Notes: generated by a model from the sequence alone, not told the origin. DNA of 64,000 nt from Saccharum officinarum (GCA_020631735.1 CM036162.1:92242401-92306400); one strand, 5' to 3'. Shown: positions 33,286 to 45,536, counted from the first letter of the stretch. Made by a program: numbers and translations.

Positions 33286-35616
33286 ATGTCTAATGGGGAA
33301 GGACCACCTCCCACTTTTGAGGGAGACGATTTTCCATATTGGAAAATTCGTATGGAGGCGTACCTCGAAGCCATAGATGTTGGGTGCCTTAGAGCCGCAA
33401 CCGAAGGGCTTCCCCCCATAAGGGATCCCGCTAACCCAAGTGGTGACGAGGAGAAGTACGACCGGTGGAATGCAAAGGCCAAAAATGCACTCTACCGGGG
33501 CTTAGGCAAAGATATCTTCAATCGCGTGCGTAATGCAAAGAACGCTCATGAATTGTGGGAAAATCTTTGTGCTCTCCATGAGGGAACTAAGAGTAAACGT
33601 GAGGAACGCTATCACATAGCTTTAAAGAAAATTAATTCTTTTGAGATGCTTCCCAAAGAAAGTGCTAATGACATGTATACTCGCTTGAATGTTCTTATAG
33701 AGGACCTCAATGCTCTTGGGCTCACCAAAATGAGCCAATCGGATGTTGCAAGGAAGATCTTGAGTGTGCTTCCCGTTGAGAAGTATGGTCACATTGTCAC
33801 CGTGCTTCACCAAAGTGATCTTTCCACCGCAACACCGACTCAAGTGTTAGGGAAAATCAATGCTCATGAGATGTACATGCATATCACTCCAGAAGAGGGC
33901 TCATCATCTTCCAAGAAGAAAGACTTAGCCTTCAAAGCTAGTCATGACAAGAAGAAGAAGAAGGGCCAAGCCATGATGGTGCAAGAAAGCTCAAGTGAAA
34001 GTGACGTTGATGATGAATCACTTGCACTCATGGTGAGAAAGACCACCAAGATGCTAAAGAAGCTCAACAAGAGTGGCATCAAGTTTGATGGCAAGAAGAA
34101 GAAATTCTTCACAAGTAGCAAGAGAAAGCCAATCTCGGAGATGGATTGCTACAATTGTGGTGAACTTGGCCACCTAGCTCATCAATGCCCTAGACCACCA
34201 AAAGACAAGTACAAGAACAAGAACAAGGGCAAGAAAAATGATTCAAGTGATGAAGAAGAAGAGAAGAAGAAGAACAAGCCATACAAGAAGAAGGATGGCA
34301 AGAAGAAGGAGTTCCACAAGAAGAAGAAGGGAGGAAAGGCATACATTGTTGGTGATTGGCTCACCGACATTGAATCATCTTGTGAGTCCTCCGAAGATGA
34401 GAGCGATGATGAGAAAGAGAAGGTTGCCGCATTTGTGATGGGGCCATCATCTTCACCAACATCTTCATCACCACCTTCACCGCCTCCTTCACCATCATCG
34501 TCCACTACTCACCTATGCCTTATGGCCAAGGGTGAACGAAAGGTACAAAACCATGATAGTGATAATGATGATGATAGTGATAGTGATGATGATGAATATG
34601 ACTCACCTTCTTATGATGAACTTGTAAAATTGCTAAACAAATACACTAAAATCATAAGAAGGACTAGAAATGAAAATGATGATCTTCAAAATAAAAATGA
34701 ATCACTCTCATCCAAGCTTGAAAATATTCAAAAGACTAGTGATGAGCTTAGAGTTCAAAATGAAGCGATGTCTTCCACTCTCAAGGAGCTCAAAACCTCT
34801 TATAAAGAGCTTAAAGATCAACATGATAAACTTGAGAAGAAGCATGATGAGCTCATCACTAGACATAATTCTCTAAAGGACAAATACACCACATTAAAAA
34901 TTGACTATGATAGTCTTGTGGTTGCTAATGAACTTGCTCTTGATACACATGATGCTACTAACTATGTTGTTAAGTGTGATATAGCTACATCATGTGATGA
35001 CTTGATCATTGAAAGCATTGAGCAAGGTTCTAGTAGCAAAGGCAAGAGTATGGTTGAGTCAAGCAACCATGATGATTATGCCAAGATTAAGAGTGAGAAT
35101 GAGAAGCTTGCAAATGAGAACAAGAAGCTAAAAGGTTTGATGGCTCTTGAGAAGCAACCAACAAATGAGTCACTCATTGAAGAAAACAAAAAACTCAAGC
35201 AAGAAAAAGAGCATCTCAAGACCGGCCTAAGCAAGTTCACAAGAGGCCAACATTTGCAAAGTGAGCTCCTCATGAACACCGTAATGAAGATGGATAGAAG
35301 TGGTATTGGGTACTTGGCAAATCAAGAAAAGAAAGCAAAAGCTCAACAACAACAAAGCAAGTCAAAGCCCAAGCCAAAGAGATGTGTTGAGTGTGGTCAA
35401 GAAGGTCACTTTGCTCATGAATGCAAAACTCCACCACCACAACCCTTGCCCAAGCATGCTAGACCCTTCACCTTCAATGCTCATTATATGCTAAGAAAAG
35501 ATTCAAATGGAAAGATGAAAGTCATGTTTTTGGGTCCCCCAAACAAGAATAGGCCAAAGAAAATATGGGTTGCCAAGTCACTAGTGGATAAAGTCAAGGG
35601 CCCCTCTCAAGTTTAG
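33286..35616 (+). CDS. Copia gag polyprotein
   Basis: Open frame of 776 aa. The N-terminus (PPTFEGDDFPYWKIRMEAYL) is the typical copia gag start, followed by the UBN2-type capsid region. The first CCHC zinc knuckle (CYNCGELGHLAHQC) lies at about residue 287 and a second (CVECGQEGHFAHEC) at about residue 700. Between them are Lys-rich, Asp/Glu-rich and long coiled-coil stretches. Two knuckles and a long gag fit SIRE/Opie/Maximus relatives. Gag forms the particle and packages RNA. This is the only intact major ORF of the element; pol lies in another frame downstream. Confidence 0.93.
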   Translation: MSNGEGPPPTFEGDDFPYWKIRMEAYLEAIDVGCLRAATEGLPPIRDPANPSGDEEKYDRWNAKAKNALYRGLGKDIFNRVRNAKNAHELWENLCALHEGTKSKREERYHIALKKINSFEMLPKESANDMYTRLNVLIEDLNALGLTKMSQSDVARKILSVLPVEKYGHIVTVLHQSDLSTATPTQVLGKINAHEMYMHITPEEGSSSSKKKDLAFKASHDKKKKKGQAMMVQESSSESDVDDESLALMVRKTTKMLKKLNKSGIKFDGKKKKFFTSSKRKPISEMDCYNCGELGHLAHQCPRPPKDKYKNKNKGKKNDSSDEEEEKKKNKPYKKKDGKKKEFHKKKKGGKAYIVGDWLTDIESSCESSEDESDDEKEKVAAFVMGPSSSPTSSSPPSPPPSPSSSTTHLCLMAKGERKVQNHDSDNDDDSDSDDDEYDSPSYDELVKLLNKYTKIIRRTRNENDDLQNKNESLSSKLENIQKTSDELRVQNEAMSSTLKELKTSYKELKDQHDKLEKKHDELITRHNSLKDKYTTLKIDYDSLVVANELALDTHDATNYVVKCDIATSCDDLIIESIEQGSSSKGKSMVESSNHDDYAKIKSENEKLANENKKLKGLMALEKQPTNESLIEENKKLKQEKEHLKTGLSKFTRGQHLQSELLMNTVMKMDRSGIGYLANQEKKAKAQQQQSKSKPKPKRCVECGQEGHFAHECKTPPPQPLPKHARPFTFNAHYMLRKDSNGKMKVMFLGPPNKNRPKKIWVAKSLVDKVKGPSQV

Positions 35617-35651
35617 GTCCCTAAACAAAAAGCTTGATCTCTTATGTGTAG

Positions 35652-38600
35652 GTGAACTACAAGACCGGTGGATCTCATTGGGTTATTGATAGTGGTTGCA
35701 CTCAACATATGACCGGTGATCCTCGTATGTTCACCACCATTGAAGAGAATGGAATATGTCAAGAGAAGATCACATTTGGGGATAATTCAAAGAGCAAAGT
35801 CAAGGGTATAGGCAAGATTGCAATATCATATGATCACTCACTCTCAAATGTGCTCTATGTTGCTTCATTGAGTTTCAACTTGTTATCCGTTGGGCAACTT
35901 TGTGACCTTGGCTTCCAATGCTTGTTCACACCAAATGAAGTGGAAGTTTCAAAGATAGATGACAAGCAAGTGATATTCAAAGGCTTTAGATACAACAATC
36001 TTTATCTTGTTGACTTCACCTCTGAAGATGCAAATTTGATGACATGTTTGTTCACCAAGACCTCACTTGGTTGGCTTTGGCATAGGAGGCTTGCTCATGT
36101 TGGAATGAACACTCTCAACAAGCTATTGAAGAAAGAACTAGTGAGAGGATTGAAGGATGTGAAGTTTGAAAAGGACAAACCTTGTAGTGCATGTCAAGCG
36201 GGCAAACAAGTTGCAAACACTCATCCAACCAAAGCTTTCATGTCAACTTCAAGAGTGCTAGAACTTCTACACATGGATTTGTTTGGGCCTACAACATACA
36301 AGAGCTTGGGTGGTAATCTCTACTGTCTTGTGATAGTGGATGACTACTCAAGGTATACATGGACTTTCTTCCTTCATGACAAATCCGAAGTGACAAATTG
36401 CTTCAAGAAGTTTGCAAAGAGAGCTCAAAATGAATTTAAAGTCAAGATAAAGAAGATTAGAAGTGACAATGGCAAAGAGTTTGACAACACCAACATTGAA
36501 GCTTATTGTGATGAAATTGGAATCAAGCATGAGGTCTCTTCAACCTACACTCCTCAACAAAATGGTGTAGTTGAGAGAAAGAACCGAACATTGATCACCC
36601 TTGCAAGAACAATGCTAGATGAGTACAACACTTCGGAGAAGTTGTGGGCCGAGGCAATCAACACCGCATGCTATGCTTCAAATCGCCTCTTCCTACAAAA
36701 ATTTCTTGGCAAGACCCCCTATGAGTTGCTTAATGGGAAGAAGCCGGACGTCTCTTTCTTCTAGGTGTTTGGTTGCAAATGTTACATCTACAAGAAGCGT
36801 CAACACCTAGGGAAGTTTTAAAGACGTTGTGATATTGGTTTTCTTGTTGGTTACTCATCAAAGTCCAAAGCATATAGAGTATTTAATCATGCCACCGGTT
36901 TGGTTGAAGAAACATATGATGTGGAATTTGATGAATCTAACGGCTCCCAAGGAGCAATTGGGAATTGTGATGATGTAGGTGATGAACCCTTGAGGGAAGC
37001 CATGAAGAACATGTCGGTGGGAGACATCAAGCCAAAAGATGATGATGACGATGTACAAATTGTTGATCCACCATCTTCATCACGTGTGCCTCAAGATGAT
37101 GACAAGAATGAGAGAGTTGAAAATGAAGACACTTATGTCTCTCATGAACAAGCCGAGGCACAAGCTCAAGATGTTGATGCTCCCCATCCACCTCCTCAAG
37201 TGGTTGATAGAAGAAACTCACCACTACTTCAAGCACATCCACAGGATCTCATCATAGGGAGTCCTACAAAGGGAGTAATGACTCGATCCCAAAAGCTAGC
37301 TTCTTTTGTTGAACATCACTCTTTTGTCTCTTGCGTTGAACCTAAGAATGTAGAAGAAGCTCTTCAAGATCCGGATTGGGTGAATGCAATGCATGAAGAA
37401 TTGAACAACTTCACCCGCAATCAAGTATGGACACTTGAAGAGCATCCTAAAGGTGCAAGAGTCATTGGAACCAAGTGGGTGTTCCGGAACAAGGCAAGAC
37501 TAGTTGCAAAGGGGTTCTCTCAAGTTGAAGGTCTTGATTTTGGAGAGACCTTTGCACCCGTTGCAAGACTTGAAGCCATTCGTATCCTCCTTGCATATGC
37601 ATCACATCATGATATGAAACTATATCAAATGGATGTAAAAAGTGCATTCTTAAATGGCTTTATAAATGAACTAGTCTATATTAATCAACCTCCCGGGTTT
37701 GAAGACCCTAGATATCCTAATCATGTTTATAGGTTGTCCAAGGCGTTATATGGGCTCAAGCAAGCCCCTAGAGCGTGGTATGAGCGCCTCCGGGACTTCC
37801 TCATTGAGAAGGGCTTCACCATTGGGAAGGTCGACACCACACTATTCACCAAGAAGTTTAATGGGGAGATCTTTATTTGTCAAGTATATGTTGATGATAT
37901 CATCTTCGGATCAACAAATGAAGATTATTGCAAGGAATTTGGTGAATTGATGTCGAAGGAGTTCGAGATGTCAATGATTGGTGAGCTCACATTCTTCCTT
38001 GGATTTCAAGTAAAGCAAATGAGAGAAGGGATTTTCATCTCTCAAGAAAAGTATACCAAGGATCTTCTCAAAGATTCAAGATGGAAGAATGCAAACCAAT
38101 CAAGACCCCAATGCCATCAAATGGACATCTCGACCTAGATGAGGGAGGTAAACCGGTTGATCAAACTCTCTACCGTTCTATGATTGGTAGCTTGTTGTAC
38201 CTTACCGCATCTAGGCCCGATATCATGTTTAGTGTGTGCATGTGTGCCCGCTTTCAAGCGTGCCCTAAAGAACCTCACCTAAGTGCCGTAAAAAGAATCC
38301 TAAGATATCTTAAGCTCACCCAAGCATTGGTCTTTGGTATCCCAAAGGAGCTAGATTCCAACTAGTTGGCTATTCCGATTCGGACTATGCCGGTTGCAAA
38401 ATTGATAGAAAAAGCACATTCGGAGGGTGCCACTTGCTTGGAAGATCTTTAGTATCTTGGTCATCTAAAAAGCAAAATAGTGTGGCTTTGTCCACCGCCG
38501 AGGCGGAATACATTGCCGCGGGGGCTTGTTGTGCACAAATCTTATATATGAAACAAACCCTCCTAGACTATGGAATTGTTCTTGAAAAGGTGCTACTTTT

Positions 38601-38841
38601 ATGTGATAATGAAAGTGCCGTTAAAATTGCTAACAATCCGGTACAACACTCTCGCACCAAGCACATTGATATCCGCCATCACTTTCTAAGAGATCACGTT
38701 GCTAAAAATGACATATCACTAGAAGGTGTAAGAAGTGAAAATCAATTAGCGGATATCTTCACTAAACCTTTGGATGAGGCAACCTTTTGTAGGTTAAGAA
38801 GTGAACTCAATGTGCTTGATTCTAGTAACTTTAAAAAATGA
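35652..38841 (+). pseudogene. Copia pol: protease, integrase, RT, RNase H (broken)
   Basis: Domains in order: aspartic protease (IDSGCTQHM), GAG-pre-integrase HHCC zinc finger (HRRLAHVG...CSACQAGK), integrase core (HMDLFGP, RSDNGKEF, NGVVERKNR), reverse transcriptase ([12 protein letters not shown], catalytic YVDDIIFGS) and RNase H (STAEAEYIA, RTKHIDIRHHF). In-frame stops lie at 36762-36764 and 36819-36821. The frame shifts near 38080, and a second shift follows with a stop at 38363. RT also lacks the usual dozen residues between KWVFRNK and ARLVAKG, probably lost between two RNK repeats. The copy cannot make functional Pol. Confidence 0.93.
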
Positions 38842-39299
38842 GCGTGTGTTGTCCCTTGCATTGCATTGTATAATATGCCATGTTTATTTTATCGCAATGT
38901 TTTTAGGGCTTGGCTAACACGGTTACGATAACCCTTCTTTGGAGGAGTGAAGAAGCCTAACCGTGGATCAAACTTGACAAGCATTCTAGATTTACCCTCT
39001 TGTATTGCATTGCATATGCATGGTTGTTGTTCTTATCGTTTCTTTTCGGTTAAGCTTTGAGCAACCTCTGTGTTCGTCCTTGGATAGAGAGAGCATTTTG
39101 ACGCTCCTAAAGGTTCAAAAACTCTATTGCTTGGCCATACGTTGCTCCTTGGGTGTTTATTGCCTATTTTCTTAAAAATAATACTAGCCTAAGGCAATCT
39201 ATTTTAAAAAATTTTGAGGGTTTGAGTGAGGTCACTCATATCGTGTTCCAATTGGTGTTTAATTGTGTCTTCTTGAATTGGAACCTGATTGGGAGAAGT

Positions 39300-39700
39300 C
39301 GCGTCGTTGTTCGGAACGAAGAAGGGCGAAGAACAGTGACCGAACGCTGGACCGGACGCTGCACCGGACGCAGTGATGCTTCACCACCGCGTCCGGTCCC
39401 GGCGTCCACCAGCGCGTCCGGTCATCCAGAAGACCATCTCCAGATCTTCTGATCGGACGCTGCACCGGACGCGCCTCTGTTGACCACCGCGTCCGGTCCC
39501 GGTTACCACCACCGCGTCCGGTCATTCGCGTCGATTTCCCGAGCTCCCCTCGACCGGACTCTGACCGCGTCCGGTCAGTCCTCACCGGACGCGTCCGGTC
39601 ACTCCAGGAGCTTACTGGAGTGTGACCGGACGCTGCACCACCGCGTCCGGTCATAATGACCACCGCGTCCGGTCGTCACGTGTCGAGCGGATCTGACCCT
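39300..39700 (+). repeat. GCGTCCGGTC-rich array in the copia internal region
   Basis: Many short units ending GCGTCCGGTC, often paired as near-palindromes, like those of the LTR U3 region. It lies between RNase H and the third ORF. Confidence 0.8.
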
Positions 39701-40004
39701 TCATATAACGGTTTGTACTCGGTCGTTTCTTCTAATCTGCCCGAGATTTTTTTTCTGCGCCGCCGTCGCGCCATCGCCTCCGCCGCGCCTCCGCCGCAGC
39801 CGGCGCCACGCCTCAGCCGCGACTCCTGCCCCGCGCCGGCCCTCGCTCCCGCGCGCGCCAGCCCTGCCCGTGCCTGCCCACGCCAGCCGCACGCACGCGC
39901 CACCGCCGCCCGCACGCGCCACCGACGCCCGCTCGCCACCGCCGCCCGCACGCGACCTTGCCGCCGGAGAGCCGCGCTCCTTGCTCGCTAGCATCATCTC
40001 CGGC

Positions 40005-40440
40005 AGTGGGCTGCCTCTCGCTCGCCTCCGATCGATCTTCGTCGAGTTGCCCTAACCCTAACCCTAGGTGTTCGCATAACGTCGTCGATCGTTCGTCGTC
40101 GAGGTTTTTGTCACGCGTCGTCTTCTTCGCGAAGAGCTCGTCCGGCGATTTCGGGAATCTCGCGATCTAGGTCACCCTCATCTTGTCACCGTCGTCTCGT
40201 CGATCCGAGGTAGCTTCACGTCTCGATTCTCATCGTATCACATATGCTTGCTATCTCTAGGGTTTCGTACCTTTAGTTGTATATGTGCTTATAGTAGATC
40301 TCTCTATTCCGTCATTGCAGCGAGTCTGTCCGTGTGTCGGGTGAGATCAATTTGCTGAATCCGAGGCCAAGCCTGCGGATACGGATTGAGGCCAAGCCTC
40401 TCGAGTGACAGTTCACCATCTTTCAGAGGTTTTCAGTCAG
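40005..40440 (+). repeat. Left copy of sequence repeated across the assembly gap
   Basis: From CTGCCTCTCGCTCGCC to AGGTTTTCAGTCAG it matches 40541-40970 almost base for base. The differences are nearly all one- or two-base insertions or deletions, as expected of long-read errors in unmerged contig ends. Confidence 0.85.
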
Positions 40441-40540
40441 NNNNNNNNNNNNNNNNNNNNNNNNNNNNNNNNNNNNNNNNNNNNNNNNNNNNNNNNNNNN
40501 NNNNNNNNNNNNNNNNNNNNNNNNNNNNNNNNNNNNNNNN
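40441..40540. other. Assembly gap (100 N)
   Basis: Exactly 100 N between two near-identical sequences. The left contig stops at CAGTCAG; the right contig contains the same phrase and continues. Confidence 0.98.
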
Positions 40541-40970
40541 CTGCCTCTCGCTCGCCTCCGATCGTTTCGTCGAGTTCCCTAACCCTAACCCTAGGTTCGC
40601 ATAACGTCCTTCGATCGTTCGTCGTCGAGGTTTTGTCACGCGTCGTCCTTCTTCGCGAGAGCTCGTCCGGCGATTTCGGGAATCTCGCATCTAGGTCACT
40701 CATCTTGTCACCGTCGTCTCGTCGATCCGAGTAGCTCACGTCTCGATTCTCATCGTATCACATATGCTTGCTATCTCTAGGGTTTCGTACCTTTTAGTTG
40801 TATATGTGCTATAGTAGATCTCTCTATTCCGTCATTGCAGCGAGTCTGTTCGTGTGTCGGGTGAGATCAGTTTGCTGAATCCGAGGCCAAGCCTGCGGAT
40901 ACGGATTGAGGCCAAGCCTCTTCGAGTGACAGTTCACCATCTTTCAGAGGTTTTCAGTCAGTTTGTCAGC
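40541..40970 (+). repeat. Right copy of sequence repeated across the assembly gap
   Basis: Near-duplicate of 40005-40440, slightly shorter through scattered single-base deletions. It leads straight into the third ORF of the copia element. Confidence 0.85.
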
Positions 40971-41066
40971 ATGGTGCGTTGCAAGAACGCCGGTGGTTGC
41001 TCCTGGTGACGGGACGACAGTCCTCCTCGTCGGTTTGAGATTGCGCGTGGAAAGCGCATCAAGATC

Positions 41067-43233
41067 TTGGCCAGAAAGAAGAAGAAGACACTTACAGAGG
41101 CAGAGATTGCTCAGGCCGTGGCAGATGCAGCAGAGCAGGCAGAGAGAGGTGGCAGGAGCAGTGGCATACGTATAGGTGAGCGTCACATTCATCTAGAAGG
41201 TCGACAGCTCGGCACAGAGGCCACTGAGGGTACTGAGGATACTAGAGCTACAGAGGGTATGTCAGTCGATCCACCTCTAGAGGCCATAGAGGCTTCAGAG
41301 GCTCCAAAGGCTACAGAGGACACAGAGGAGCAGCCAGCTCAGTCTCCACCACGTCGCCGCTCCACACGTGCACGTACTCAGGTGACTCCTAGGCCAGAGG
41401 GCCAGCGTCGTGGAGCACGTCCTCCTCCTAGAGCTAGAGGTTCACCCCCGGTCGAGCACTTTGACTTGAGGGGTGCTACAGAACGTCAGGTGCAGGGGTT
41501 GAGGTTCGTGGAGGTCAGTCGGCGGTTTCCGCCTGTGAGGGATCCCAGAGCTTCAGAAGGCTTCTATACCCCACTTCAGGAGGATTTCTACAGGGCACTA
41601 GTTGACAGCGGTATTGCTTTCCGACCACAGAGGGTCTGTCGACTTGAGTCACTAGTAGAGGTTGTGGGAGAACAGCTGCGTCCGCACCTGTCCTTTCTGC
41701 CAGGCTTGTCAGATCTTCTTGGACGGACAGGTGCATACTGCGGCACATGGGTCAGGAGTTTTATGCTTCACTATGGATTGATCCTGCCCATGATTTCATT
41801 CACTTTGCATTCCGAGGCCGCGATCACCGTCTATACAGCACCAGAGTGCGGGAGATTCTCAGACTCCCAGCTTCCAACACGAAGATACATCAGCTGTGCT
41901 TTGGTCAGACTCCTCCACCGAGACGCCCTCACGGCGGGCAGTGCCACCTACAGACTTGGTTCGACCCTGCTTCGTGAGCCTTTTGGCGAAGAGTCTCGTC
42001 GCACGCCTGCCAGTTTGACACCACTTGCCAGAGTTTGGATGCTATAGTCAGACGCACTCTACTTCCCAGACTTGGCTACAGAGAGGGACTGACTCGGATG
42101 CAGCTATGGGTTGTTCACCACCTCCTCTCACAGACACAGTTTGACATTTGGGATCTCATACTTAGTGAGATGGAGGACACCATAGCTGAGGCTTCAAGGG
42201 TAATCGTCAGCTGCCCTATGCACACTGGATCTGCTTCATCATTAGATCATCCATCCAGTTACCAGCAGAGATCCGAGCTGAGATATCAGATACGACTACT
42301 GCTTTTCCTGAGTATGATATCCGTCAGCTTTGGGCTTCAGTCACTAGAGATCAGGCCCCAGTGCCAGGACAGCGTGTGCGACCTGAGGTTCCTGAGACAG
42401 CGGCTGAGCAGGACGCCACAGTTGATGAGCTTGCAGAGGCAGAGCTTGCCGATCTTGACGCTCAGCCTGCTGATCTTCCTGAGGATGTGACATCTGACAG
42501 CACTGATGAGGACTACCAGCCCATCCCCAGGTACCGGTCTCCTCGGTCTCACGACCATGAGGCCAGTGGCTCTGGTTCAGCCTCCCGCACAGACCCAGCC
42601 ATGGTGGCCATACTTGAGAGGTTGACCCAGGCACAGGAGCAGCAGCAACAGCAGATACAGCGACAGGCTCAGGACACAGCTGCAGCACTTGCACAGATTC
42701 AGGCTCGTCAGGACGAGTTTCAGCGTCAGCAGCTTGAGATCCAAAGGCAGCAGGTTGAAATGCAGCGCCAGCAGTACGAGATTCAGCGACAGAGTGCAGC
42801 TAGTCAGCAGCAGTACTTGGATCTCCTGCGCCACCTAGTCACTATTGGGGTTCCTCCGCCTGCTTCTGTCCTGACTTCTGCTCCACAATCCAGTGTTCCA
42901 TCGAGTCAGGGACAGCCGGGTTTCCAGTTCACTTCCCCACAGCAGCAGGTTCCCCAGTCATTCCAATCCCCGAGCTTCACGCCTATTCACACAGGGTTTA
43001 CACCTTCAGACCAGCCTCGCCCTCACCTCCTGACAGGCACACCCTTCGGTGATTTCAGTGCTACCTACAGCGAGTTGACTGGTCAGCCGACGCCCTCGCA
43101 CACTACCTTTGCTACTTCTTCAGGGTTGTCAGCTTCTGAGGCAGCTATTCCTCCAGTGACAGGGACTAGTACTACAGAGACTCTACCTTCGTCAGTTGCC
43201 TCAACAGATCCTCCTGCTATTGGCTCGCTATAG
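41067..43233 (+). pseudogene. Third (envelope-position) ORF of the SIRE/Maximus element
   Basis: Coding-like sequence downstream of pol with frame changes near 41740 and 42000-42360. The first part is Lys/Arg- and Glu/Thr-rich (ARKKKKTLTEAEIAQAV), with a RRRSTRARTQ nuclear-signal-like run and a globular stretch (GFYTPLQEDFYRALVDSGI). The last part (42361-43233) has an acidic segment, then a long Gln-rich coiled coil (QRQQLEIQRQQVEMQRQQYE) and a Pro/Ser/Thr/Gln-rich tail. ORFs in this position in SIRE-type elements are called envelope-like, but I see no convincing signal peptide or membrane anchor. Function unknown. Confidence 0.65.
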
Positions 43234-43867
43234 GCTTAGGTCACTCAGACGGATCCTCTTATTGCTACTACGACAGTACCTGTTCCTGCCATTCAGACCC
43301 AGACAGTTCACAGCCACATGCTTCTTCAGAGGGTCAGCCAGATAGCTCAGATTCCGGGAGATTCTCTACACTTCGTGCTTACTCCGCGCACCTCGGCACC
43401 CGGCACGACTCCGTCTGTCCCCCGTCAGATCCTTAGATTAGTTTTTTGGCGCTTGATGCCAAAGGGGAGAGAGAGTAGTTTCAGGGGGAGTTTTGAGAGA
43501 GGTTTTTGTTTTCTCTTGTGTGCTACATTCATGCATCATGTTTATTTTTCAGTCATTGCTTTCGTGTGACATGTCGTGTGATAAACTTTGAGTCTTAATG
43601 TTTTATCCAGTCGCAGTGTTAACACTTGTCACCGTTTTTAATTATAGCTCTAAGGTTGTGCTTCCGTTCCTTACTCCAATTTCTTATGAGCTATATATGT
43701 ATATGTACTAACGTTCCTTGTCTTATCTTATGAGTACACTCTTTTGGCTTGGAGCGCATAAGTAATTCCTAACCCTTTTGTGCTTATTGCTTTTTGCTTA
43801 TGTGAACCTTGCATGCTCGAAAAACCTCAACTCAAATCTTATATATCTTAGTGTTGTCATCAATCAC

Positions 43868-43882
43868 CAAAAAGGGGGAGAT
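43868..43882 (+). other. Polypurine tract of the copia element
   Basis: AAAAAGGGGGAGAT lies immediately before the 3' LTR, which starts at 43883. It primes plus-strand DNA synthesis. Confidence 0.92.
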
Positions 43883-45468
43883 TGAAAGCATCTAGGCCTC
43901 GAGGTTTGGTTTCGGCAATTGATGACAACGCTTTATTACCATGACTAATGTGTGTTTTGCAGAAACTTTGGTAAGTTAGGTCATGGAGGTTTTAACTGCT
44001 TTGGGCACCATGGTATTCATGCCCCTTGATGGAAATCGTTTCGGTTTTCAAAAGAGTGACATCAAGATTAAGGACGGTTAGTTCCGGATGTCGAGGTGTT
44101 GAGAGACATTTGGAATAGTCGTTAGGATCTTCGTTTTTCTCTTTTGGCCGTACTATAAAGGGGGGCATGAGCGGGTAGCTTGACCTAGGCGAGTCCTATG
44201 TTTAGGTGTGGTGCACACTTGTTAAACTTGGCGCTAGGCAGCTCTAGAATAGCTCAAAGTTCAGTTGGAAGCAACTTGGTTCAAGTTGTGACGCGTTTCG
44301 GAAAGTTTCGGGTTGTTTTCCCATGACCGGACGCGGTCCTCGACATGACCGGACGCGTCCGGTCAGTACAGTTCCGCAGCTAGGGTTTTAGCTCTGACGA
44401 TCGGACGCGGTCCTCGCAAGGACCGGACGCGGTGGTCAGAAGTCGACACGTGTCACTTGAGGGAAACACCCGATCGGACGTGACCTGGGTGTGATCGGCG
44501 CGTCCGGTCACAGTCCAGTAAGGTCCAGAGACGACCGGACGCGTCCGATCATCACCGATCGGACGCGGTCGCGCGTCCGGTGCGAGTACAGTATGCTCCC
44601 TACACGATCGGACGCGTCCGGTCACTCAGTTGTTTTTCGGATTTCGACCGTTACGAGCGACCGACGCGTCCGGTCAGTTCAACCGGCGCGTCCGGTCAGC
44701 TCGTGTTTTGCTGAGTCAGCGGGTAACGGTTCGTTTTGTCTGTGGGGTGTATAAATACATCCCCACCACCTCTTTTAGAGGTCTCTTGCTCATTTGATCA
44801 GCTGATAAACACCTTTGGAGTGCAAGAGAGTGCAAGAGCACTAGTGAGGATAGAGATTTGAGAATCAAAGCTTGAGAGTTCCTCACTAGCGATTAGAGAG
44901 TAGCAAGTGTGCATCCACCTTCTCATTTGGGCTCGTAGTGGTCAAGTGAGAGTTCTAGCTTGTTACTCTTGGTGATCGCCATCACCTAGACGGCTTGGTG
45001 GTGATTGGGAGTTCGGTGATCATCCGGCGGAGTTTGTGGATGTCCCAACTCGTCTTGTGAGCGGTTGTGGGTGATTCACCGCGACGGAGTGTCAAAGAAT
45101 CAACCCGTAGAGAGCACTTGATCCTTGCGCGGATCAAGGGGGAGCTACACCCTTGCGCGGGTGCTCCAACGAGGACTAGTGGGGAGTGGCGACTCTCCGA
45201 TACCTCGGAAAAAACATCGCCGTGTTCCTTGCCCCTTTACATTCAAGCATTTACTTTCTCGTATTTACTTTCATTGTTTGTTTTACATTCCTAGACTTGC
45301 CATGCTAGACTAGGATTGGAAACTAGGGTGCAAAACTTTGTATCGGTAGACTCTCTAGGAACACAAGTAGACACTAGGGGTGAATTCCGGCTTGTAGGTT
45401 TTAATTCTTGCACTTAATTTTTAGAGAAGCCCAATTCACCCCCCCTCTTGGGCATCTTGATCCTTTCA
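43883..45468 (+). repeat. 3' LTR of the copia element
   Basis: Very similar to the 5' LTR, with scattered single-base differences and one 23-bp deletion near 44623. It has the same TATAAATA box (about 44750) and the same U3 palindrome array. It ends CCTTTCA and is followed by the ACACC target duplication. Confidence 0.95.
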
Positions 45469-45536
45469 ACACCGCAATATATCTCACAAAATTGCTTGAT
45501 AAGCTCAGGTCTCCACTGACCCCTATGGGTGTCCTC
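45469..45536 (-). pseudogene. Harbinger ORF1, middle exon cut by the copia insertion
   Basis: After acceptor CGTTTAG at 45537-45538 the minus strand reads EDTHRGQWRPELIKQFCEIY, then CGV, and meets the copia boundary. The same codon resumes at 31623 as GTA ATG GAC AGT (VMDSGN). The junction therefore lies within the Myb/SANT-like domain. Confidence 0.85.

Larger units (their letters stand above)
31624..45468 (+). mobile_element. Ty1/copia LTR retrotransposon, SIRE/Maximus type
   Basis: 13,845-bp element: LTRs of 1609 and 1586 bp, tRNA-Met primer site, gag, pol in protease-integrase-RT-RNase H order, an extra 3' ORF and a polypurine tract. Both LTRs start TG and end CA. The 5-bp target duplication ACACC is exact (31619-31623 and 45469-45473). 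Very large LTRs, a long gag with two CCHC knuckles and a third ORF are marks of the SIRE/Maximus lineage. Pol has stops and frameshifts, so this copy is not autonomous. Confidence 0.95.

Noticed and set aside
40050..40075. Telomere-like CCCTAA repeats
   Set aside because: Only two to three units inside the copia internal region, repeated in its near-duplicate at 40575; too short to be an interstitial telomeric tract.
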